From Lumbricus rubellus (lineage: Eukaryota > Annelida > Clitellata > Crassiclitellata > Lumbricidae), in assembly GCA_945859605.1 (NCBI GenBank), contig OX243827.1, forward strand, positions 1,423,295 to 1,487,294: 64,000 bases of DNA, in the 5' to 3' direction. Position numbers and translations under genes: made by a program. The notes below the pieces were generated by a model. It made no database searches, was not told the DNA's origin, and was given only the letters and a program-made list of their open reading frames with translations. This document shows, in pieces, positions 58,071-64,000 of the stretch (the stretch's first letter is position 1; every line of letters starts with the position of its first letter).

Positions 58071-59263
58071 CAGGGTGGGCCAGTGGAAATGCAACTTTTT
58101 TGACGCCTTATAACTTGAAAAGTTTTTATCTGAGCGTCTAGTCCAATATATCCGATTGAACATAATTATCCATTCTATCATTCTGGAAAATATCTAAGAG
58201 ATACTATTACGACTTTTTGAGATACTGCTATTTATATTCGACGTCCCATTTTCGTGCCGTAAAACAGCAAGAAAAACAAAATTCTGGAACTGAATATGTC
58301 AAAAAGCTAGCCTTTGCATACACACGGTCGTTCTAAGACTAGTGTTGGTTGACGTCTGAATCGTGAAGATCTTCTTGCCTGTGAAGCATGTTCTGTCGAT
58401 CTTTTCATCTGTCATTCGCTTTTGAGTCATTTGTTAGTGGTTGCGCCTGCTTGGCTTCTGAAGGCAGGAAACACTTTTCACAAAGTGTGATGGTGTCGTT
58501 GGCTGTTTCAAAATTTGCAAAAACTTTGTCACTCCAAAAGCTAAGGTGAACAGTGTTTATTACTGTGATGAAGTACTAGCAAGAGGACTGCTACATTTGC
58601 CAACAGTACTGTCTGGAATTGATGGTTAGGCTACCTTTTTCAGCAAGATGGAGCACCGGCGCATCGTTCACGTCATACGGTTGCCTATCTGAACGCTAAC
58701 GTGACAGTCTGACAGAGTTTATTGAACAGGAAAACTGGCCACCGAGGAGTCCCGATTTAAATCCGGTTGACTATTCGATCTGGGGTTGTCTTCAGCAACT
58801 GGTCTCCCATGAACCGTTACGTGACGTTGAACATTTGAAAGAAGTGATTCTTTGGTGCTGGGCTGAAATAACCCGAGCACTGCTGGCCTCAGCCATTGAT
58901 CAGTGGTCGTCTCGTGTTGATGCACAGTCATTAAAGCACGTGGTGGAAATATTGAATATTTTTTAACTGATTATAAATCTATTCAAGATAAGAATTGTTA
59001 TTAAATGTTAGTACTAAGTGATTGTTTAGAATTGACATATTCAGTTTCAGATTTTTGTTTTTCTTGCTGTTTTACGGCACGAAAATGGGACATTGAATAT
59101 AAATAGCAGTATCTCAAAAAGTCGTAATAGTATCTCTTAGATATTTTTCAGAATGATAAAATGGATAATTATGTTCAATCTGACATATAGAACAAGACGC
59201 TCAGATAAAAACTTGTCAAGTTATAAGGCGTCAAAAAAGTTGCATTTCCACTGGCCCACCCTG
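58071..59263 (+). mobile_element. Mariner-type transposon relic with 232-bp TIRs
   Basis: CAGGGTGGGCCAGTGGAAATG... at 58071-58302 is inverted at 59032-59263 with only scattered mismatches; TA flanks both ends. The 730-bp middle carries a broken transposase. Confidence 0.9.
58460..58965 (+). pseudogene. Mariner-type transposase remnant
   Basis: Across frameshifts and stops: VTPKAKVNSVYYCDEVL, FQQDGAPAHRSRHTVAYLNA (second catalytic Asp region), NWPPRSPDLNPVDYSIWGC (third catalytic region, Asp), and a C-terminal DAQSLKHVVEIL. The N-terminal helix-turn-helix and first catalytic Asp are lost. Dead. Confidence 0.82.
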
Positions 59264-59610
59264 TATATTCTGTTTGCAAACAGAATATGAATAGCACGGT
59301 ACAGTCTACTATAGACTCGGCAATTAATGCACACCAAACGGCTTCAAACTACTACGTCATCTGGTTCGTGTAGTTGCATGTATAGGCTGGCTACTTTGGA
59401 GAAAGTAGCAATCCAGTTTTGAAACAGTTTGAACACTGTACACGAACAATAGTTAATGTTTTATCCAGGGGTTTGTCATAGGCTAAATCTGGATAGAGTT
59501 GTCCTGGGTGTTTAATGCCCGTTCCATTTTTGGCAAAGGAACAGCACAACTCATTCACATAAGATCATGATTAAGTGTCTCCGTAATTCATCAATCGTCA
59601 ATAACGTATA
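59264..59610. other. No gene; foldback end fragment
   Basis: Around 59,460-59,520 CCAGGGGTTTGTC..AGAGTTGTCCTGGG resembles CCGGACAA arms. The stretch 59,545-59,585 matches 50,700-50,725, 3' flank shared by the zinc-finger relatives. Confidence 0.4.
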
Positions 59611-59616
59611 TTTATT
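59611..59616 (-). terminator. Polyadenylation signal of the 59.6-kb zinc-finger gene
   Basis: AATAAA on the minus strand, 13 bases after the stop. Confidence 0.6.
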
Positions 59617-59628
59617 GAGAATTACAAA

Positions 59629-61461
59629 TCAGCAAAGGTTCAGAAATAATTCGTCAGGTGGAGAAATGTGATGACAAGAACAATGCTTCAGAAATTCCTT
59701 CTCATTTTCAAACATTTCATCGCATATACCGCATCCAAAAGATTTTTCCACAATGGATTTTGAATCCTTAGATTTGATTTTGTTGAAAACACATTCACCA
59801 ATACGACTTTTTCGAAGTGGACTTGTTATTTCATTGTAGTCAGGAAGCACAATTCTTGAGAGACGCTCCAATGGTTTATCATTAGATTTCTTTTCCAGTG
59901 TATCATCCTGTGACTGTATTCCTGTGTGGAGTTTAAGATGTGTAGTTGAAGAACTTCCCTCACTATTAGGTTTGCCGCACATGTGTTGCATCTCATCCTC
60001 ACGATGGGTTCTCATATTATGTGCTTTCAGATGACCAACATTAGTAAATGATTTCTGACATGACCGACATCTATATGGCTTCTCCCCAGTATGGGTTCTC
60101 ATGTGTGCTTTGAGATTACCAAATTGGGCAAATAATTTCTGACATAACTGACATTTGTATGGTTTATTTCCAGTATGGTTTCTCATGTGTAGTTTCAGAT
60201 GACAACCTTGAGTAAATGATTTCTGACACAACTCACATTTGTATGGCTTCTCCCCGGTGTGGGCTCTCATGTGTCTTTTCAGACTACCACCTTGAGTAAA
60301 TGATGTCTGACATAATTCGCATTTGTATGGTTTATCCCCAGTATGGGTTCTCATGTGCGCTTTCAGATGACCAACATTAGTAAATGATTTCTGACATGAC
60401 CGACATCTATATGGTTTCTCCCCAGTATGGGTTCTCATGTGTGCTTTGAGATTACCACATTGGGCAAATATTTTCTTACATAACTGACATTTGCATGGTT
60501 TCTTTCCAGTATGGTTTGTCATGTGTATTTTTAGATAACCAACTTGAGTAAATGATTTCTGACACAACTTGCATATGTATGGTTTCTTTCCTGCAGTATG
60601 GGTTCTCATGTGTACTGAAAGATTACCATTATTAATAAATGATCTCTGACATAACTGACATCCATATGGCTTCTCCCCAGTATGTGTTCTCATGTGAACT
60701 CTCAGAACACCACCTTCAGTAAATAATTTCTGACATAACTGACATCTATATGGCTTCTCCCCAGTATGAGTTCTCAGATGTCTTTTTAGTTGACTTCCTG
60801 TAGTACAAGACTTCTGACATAACTTACATCTAAATGGCTTAATCCCAGAATGGGTTCTCATGTGTTCTTTCAGAGCACCACCATCAATAAATAATTTCTG
60901 ACATAACTGACATTTGTATGGTTTTTCCCCGGTGTGGATTCTAATGTGAATTTTCAGATGACCACTTTGAGCAAATAATTTCTGGCAAAACTCACATTTA
61001 TATGGTTTCTCGCCAGTATGGGTTCTCATGTGTACTTTTACATAACCATCGTCAGTAAATGATTTCTGACACACCTTGCATTTGTATGGTTTCTTGCCAG
61101 AATGGATTCTCATGTGTCCGTTCAGATGGCCACGTTGAGTAAATGACCTCTGACATATCTGACATTTGTATGGTTTCTCCCCTGTGTGGATTCTCATGTG
61201 TGTTTTCACTGCACCAGCGTGAGTAAATGATGTCTGACATAATTCGCATTTGTATGGCTTATCACCAGTATGGGATCTCATGTGTACTTTCAGCTCATCG
61301 CCACGGCCAAATGATTTCTGACATAACTGACATTTATATGGTTTCTTTCTAGAGTGTGTTCTCATGTGTCTTTTCAGATGAGCACCTGTAGTGAATGACT
61401 TCCGACATAACTGACATTTGTATTCTTTTTCTCCAGTATTTGATTCCATATTAACAGTCAA
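59629..61461 (-). CDS. C2H2 zinc-finger protein (17 fingers + private C-terminal finger)
   Basis: 610 codons, uninterrupted. Seventeen tandem fingers from residue 14 to about 490 with [12 protein letters not shown] linkers. Finger 8 has Cys where the core Phe should be (CQKSCTT), finger 10-11 linkage has an inserted Ala-Gly, and finger 17 has H-x4-H spacing. Fingers 12-13 and 16-17 are near copies (AQCGNLKAH/AQFGNLKAH with TNVGHLKAH), a recent internal duplication. A roughly 85-residue linker then leads to EKSFGCGICDEMFENEKEF and an ending LNLC, as in the 54.8-kb gene. Probably a DNA-binding nuclear protein of a fast-evolving local family. The frame opens in finger debris (CKCQLCWKQ upstream), so the N-terminus may have been lost. 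Confidence 0.9.
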   Translation of the reverse strand: MTVNMESNTGEKEYKCQLCRKSFTTGAHLKRHMRTHSRKKPYKCQLCQKSFGRGDELKVHMRSHTGDKPYKCELCQTSFTHAGAVKTHMRIHTGEKPYKCQICQRSFTQRGHLNGHMRIHSGKKPYKCKVCQKSFTDDGYVKVHMRTHTGEKPYKCEFCQKLFAQSGHLKIHIRIHTGEKPYKCQLCQKLFIDGGALKEHMRTHSGIKPFRCKLCQKSCTTGSQLKRHLRTHTGEKPYRCQLCQKLFTEGGVLRVHMRTHTGEKPYGCQLCQRSFINNGNLSVHMRTHTAGKKPYICKLCQKSFTQVGYLKIHMTNHTGKKPCKCQLCKKIFAQCGNLKAHMRTHTGEKPYRCRSCQKSFTNVGHLKAHMRTHTGDKPYKCELCQTSFTQGGSLKRHMRAHTGEKPYKCELCQKSFTQGCHLKLHMRNHTGNKPYKCQLCQKLFAQFGNLKAHMRTHTGEKPYRCRSCQKSFTNVGHLKAHNMRTHREDEMQHMCGKPNSEGSSSTTHLKLHTGIQSQDDTLEKKSNDKPLERLSRIVLPDYNEITSPLRKSRIGECVFNKIKSKDSKSIVEKSFGCGICDEMFENEKEFLKHCSCHHISPPDELFLNLC

Positions 61462-62341
61462 CCAACGTAATTCAGCAATATCATTGTTTATTATGTTGTT
61501 TCCAACATAACTGACATTTGCATGATTGCTCTCACTGTAGCTGTAAGATCGTTACCTTGAGCATAGTTTTTCTGAAGTTATTGATGCTTCTGTGTTTTCA
61601 CAAAAAACATTTTCCTTATGCTCCAGAACGACTACCATAATATACAAACAATGCTCAGCATGCTTTGCTTTTCTGTAGCCTTTCTTCAGCATAAATAGTA
61701 TCCAAATGAAAAGAAATAGTGCCTAAATGTGGAGATACTTTCTGATTTGGTAGATTCAAGTCCAATCATTAGTAGTTTTTGTAACCAGCCAAAAAATCAC
61801 CCATCGAGAAAACCATAATCATTTGGAATGAAAATATTGAATCCATAAATCTGCTTGCACTAGCTCACCATACATTAGTGTTCTCCTTCAGTTATGAAGT
61901 TGTCGACACTAATGACGTCATTGATGCACATAAGTGAGTGTGGACCTACTACCTGGGAAGTTCTTGCATAAAGCTTCATGCATTACAAACGGAAGTTCCG
62001 GCACCTGTTAAGATGAATGACATGCACATATGAGTTGTATTTTTTTAGATATAAAAATTAGTTCATCATTTTAAAAACTGAAAGTTAATTTCTGTTTAAT
62101 GAAAGTCATCCTCGTGAGATGAATGAATAGGTGGTGTAATGCATTAATAGCAGGAACAGTTTCATTTTTTATTTCAAAATTATGTCAAAAGATGGCTTCA
62201 TAGTAAAAAATCGTAGTCAACGTTGCTAAACAAATTATTTTAATCTCTTCAATGCCATTCTAGACAAATTGGTAAATATAAGCCGTCTAGGAACGTCCAT
62301 GATTAATTTATTCCGAAAATTTATATAGCTGTCCTTCAGGT
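61462..62341. other. Upstream of the 59.6-kb zinc-finger gene
   Basis: Finger debris just beyond the ATG, then unique sequence. One palindromic TGACGTCA is at 61,913-61,920. No other gene seen. Confidence 0.4.
61913..61920. promoter_or_regulatory. CRE-like TGACGTCA
   Basis: A perfect cAMP-response-type palindrome about 450 bases upstream of the minus-strand zinc-finger ATG. One 8-mer is weak evidence. Confidence 0.2.
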
Positions 62342-62938
62342 GGTTCCACGACAACTGGTCTACCGACAACTGGTCTACCGACAACTCGTCTACCGACAAC
62401 TCGTCTCCGGACAATTGATCTAACGACAGCTGGTCTACAGACGAATAGTATTGATGAAATAGAAGCTGGATTTACAAAAATGTTTTTTTAAAGCTTATAT
62501 GGAAGCTGGATTAATGATTTTCAATCATGTATTCCAACACGCACCCATTTCTATTTCAAATCTAAAAATACCTTCATCCAGCTTCTATTTCTCGCCTGTT
62601 ATTTTAGTCAATCCAGCTTCTATTTCAGATATAAAAATACCCTCATCCAGCTTCCACTACTTAAGCGGTTTTCTTATCAATGCAGCTTCTTTTTGAGAAT
62701 TAGAAATACATTCGTCCAGCTTTGATTTATCATGCGTTATTTTCGTCAATCCAGCTTCTATTTCACATGTAAAAGAACCATCATCCAGATTCCATTTCTC
62801 TTGCGTTTGTTCATCAATCCAACCTCCACTTCACCTCTAAAAACTGCCAACCAGCTTCCATTTCTCAAGCGCTGGATCAGTTGTCGTTAGGCGAATTGTC
62901 CGGAGACCACTTGTCGGTAGACGAGTTGTGGTGAAACC
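62342..62938. mobile_element. Foldback element, ACAACTSGTCTACCG arms, 9-bp TSD
   Basis: GGTTCCACGACAACTGGTC.. and ..GACGAGTTGTGGTGAAACC, arms of 15-bp units, perfect 9-bp CCTTCAGGT at 62333-62341 and 62939-62947. The core is a row of CCAGCTTCTATTTC units about 32 bp apart. Confidence 0.92.
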
Positions 62939-62947
62939 CCTTCAGGT

Positions 62948-63165
62948 CTATCCTCAGAAGCACTCCCAGCCATGGACAAAGAGAAACTGGTAGAAAGCAG
63001 ACAACTCATTCGGAGGTAGTAAGCGCAGCGGGAGCCCAATCCAAGCGTAGGAACCAACAGCCGAGAAGGCTTGACGCCGACTAGCCGAAGAGTCGGCCTA
63101 AATAGTACAAAGCCGAACAGCAGAGCGCAGGACCCGGTCAATACGACCTATTAACCCATTAATGC
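62948..63165 (-). mobile_element. CR1-group LINE 3' end
   Basis: Minus strand gives DRVLRSAVRLC and RRQAFSAVGSYAWIGLPLRL, the RT C-terminal box, then GGGAGTGCTTCTGAGGATAG. Confidence 0.65.
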
Positions 63166-63529
63166 CTACAATCCTATAATATAGGATGCTACGAAAATTG
63201 CTAAGTACGGTATTTAAAATAATTTACGGCATTTTAAATAACTTAACAACGTAAACGACACGTTGACCATAATTATAAGTAACTGTTATCAGTGAAACTG
63301 CATATTAGGACAAACAACATTTGACTTCTCTAGCTGAAGGACTCTCAACTGTAATCGTTTGGCGCAGACTAAACTTTAAGCTCGAACTATTAAATTATCT
63401 ACGCCAACAATTATCGAATTTTGCATTGTAACCTTAAGACAAAACTGAACAAAATGAATGATAAGACCTGACGGTAACCGTGTATTTTAGTATGGTAAAT
63501 TCTTCACTCGTTGCAGCATTGTTATTTTT
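63166..63529. other. No gene seen
   Basis: AT-rich sequence with a 9-base palindrome CTATAATATAG near 63,174; nothing else recognised. Confidence 0.4.
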
Positions 63530-63790
63530 AATCAATCCAACTTCTAGTTTGGCGAGAATCCTTTTCATCGATCCAGCTTTCGTTTAGGCAAGAATTAGTT
63601 TGATAAATTCCGCTTCTATTTCGTCAGCAAATATTTTTCATCAATATAACTTATTTAATTTATTAAATTAAAAATTATTGCTCGTCACTCCAGCTTCGAT
63701 TTCAGCGAGATCGTTTTCATAAATCCCACTTCGATTTTAGTAAAAATTACTTTCATCACTCCGACTTCTATTTAGAAAGAACTCTTTACG
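63530..63790. repeat. Foldback-core repeats (ATCCAGCTTC..)
   Basis: At least six units such as ATCCAACTTCTAGTTT, ATCCAGCTTTCGTTTAGGC, ATTCCGCTTCTATTTCGTC spaced 30-40 bp apart; no arms seen. Confidence 0.6.
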
Positions 63791-63949
63791 TCATACCGAC
63801 TGATACTCGACTAATGCTGAAAGCCTGAAACCCATGCAATGGCGAAGAAGTTACCATACTGAAGTAGGCCTACACGTTTACCGAACTGACTAGACCTAGT
63901 TGTTGAATAATAAATGGTATTTTCTGACTTTGCCGTCCATCCGTCCAAA

Positions 63950-64000
63950 ATGGCGAGCGATACAGATGCGCGTTCTTTGGTAATGGCAACTGGTTTTAAA
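63950..64000 (+). CDS. Possible first coding exon, cut by the window edge
   Basis: CAAAATGGCGAGC is a good translation start context and 17 codons (MASDTDARSLVMATGFK) stay open to the last base. The amino-acid mix is ordinary for an N-terminus, but the piece is too short to name. The CCGTCCATCCGTCC leader and rise in GC after AT-rich sequence fit a gene start. Confidence 0.3.
   Translation, partial: MASDTDARSLVMATGFK

Overview
This is eukaryotic DNA from an animal. The two genes I could build have spliced exons with GT/AG junctions, and most of the rest is degraded retrotransposons and short inverted-repeat elements. The very frequent word TAGGCCTA, CR1-group LINEs, TTAGGG-type repeat blocks, and foldback elements with tandemly repeated arms (a structure described for sea urchin TU elements) suggest a marine deuterostome, possibly an echinoderm. 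That assignment is an inference with moderate to low confidence.

Region by region. 1-2.3 kb holds a 15-bp tandem repeat, a LINE 3' end, a tRNA-derived SINE and a hAT-like MITE. 2.3-14.6 kb is a minus-strand DEG/ENaC (ASIC-like) ion channel gene. Six phase-compatible exons are visible and the 3' exons lie beyond the left edge. Its introns are packed with LINEs, a SINE and foldback elements. 15.9-22.2 kb is an LTR retrotransposon with 520-bp LTRs, inserted in a TATG microsatellite, whose integrase lies before the reverse transcriptase and whose RT core is deleted. 22.3-27 kb is repeats and a gag fragment. 27.2-30.2 kb is a pogo-type DNA transposon with an intact 711-codon transposase that carries a C-terminal PHD-like finger and an Asn in place of the second catalytic Asp. 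30.8-34.5 kb holds a zinc-finger pseudogene and five or six MITE/foldback elements. 34.6-41.7 kb is a hAT-type element carrying a second LTR retrotransposon (34,770-40,607).

42.1-49.0 kb is the most interesting locus. It is a plus-strand gene of six phase-compatible exons predicting a type II membrane protein with a BRICHOS domain. Its last exon encodes a basic cleavage site (RKRR) followed by a 31-residue Lys-rich amphipathic segment and a stop. That is the layout of the BRICHOS-type antimicrobial peptide precursors known mainly from annelids.

49.5-64 kb contains two intact C2H2 zinc-finger genes (54.8 kb plus, 59.6 kb minus) and a decayed relative at 50.8 kb. All share a private C-terminal finger with the 30.8-kb pseudogene. 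The same stretch has a mariner relic with 232-bp inverted repeats, more LINE 3' ends and more foldback elements. A possible first exon of another gene starts at 63,950.

A theme across the window is a set of short elements that begin with GGT (or GAG) and end with ACC (or CCC), make 8-9 bp target duplications, and share an interior made of about 32-bp units around CCAGCTTCTATTT, yet carry unrelated terminal arms. All exon models and element boundaries were read by eye; none has been tested against transcripts or databases.
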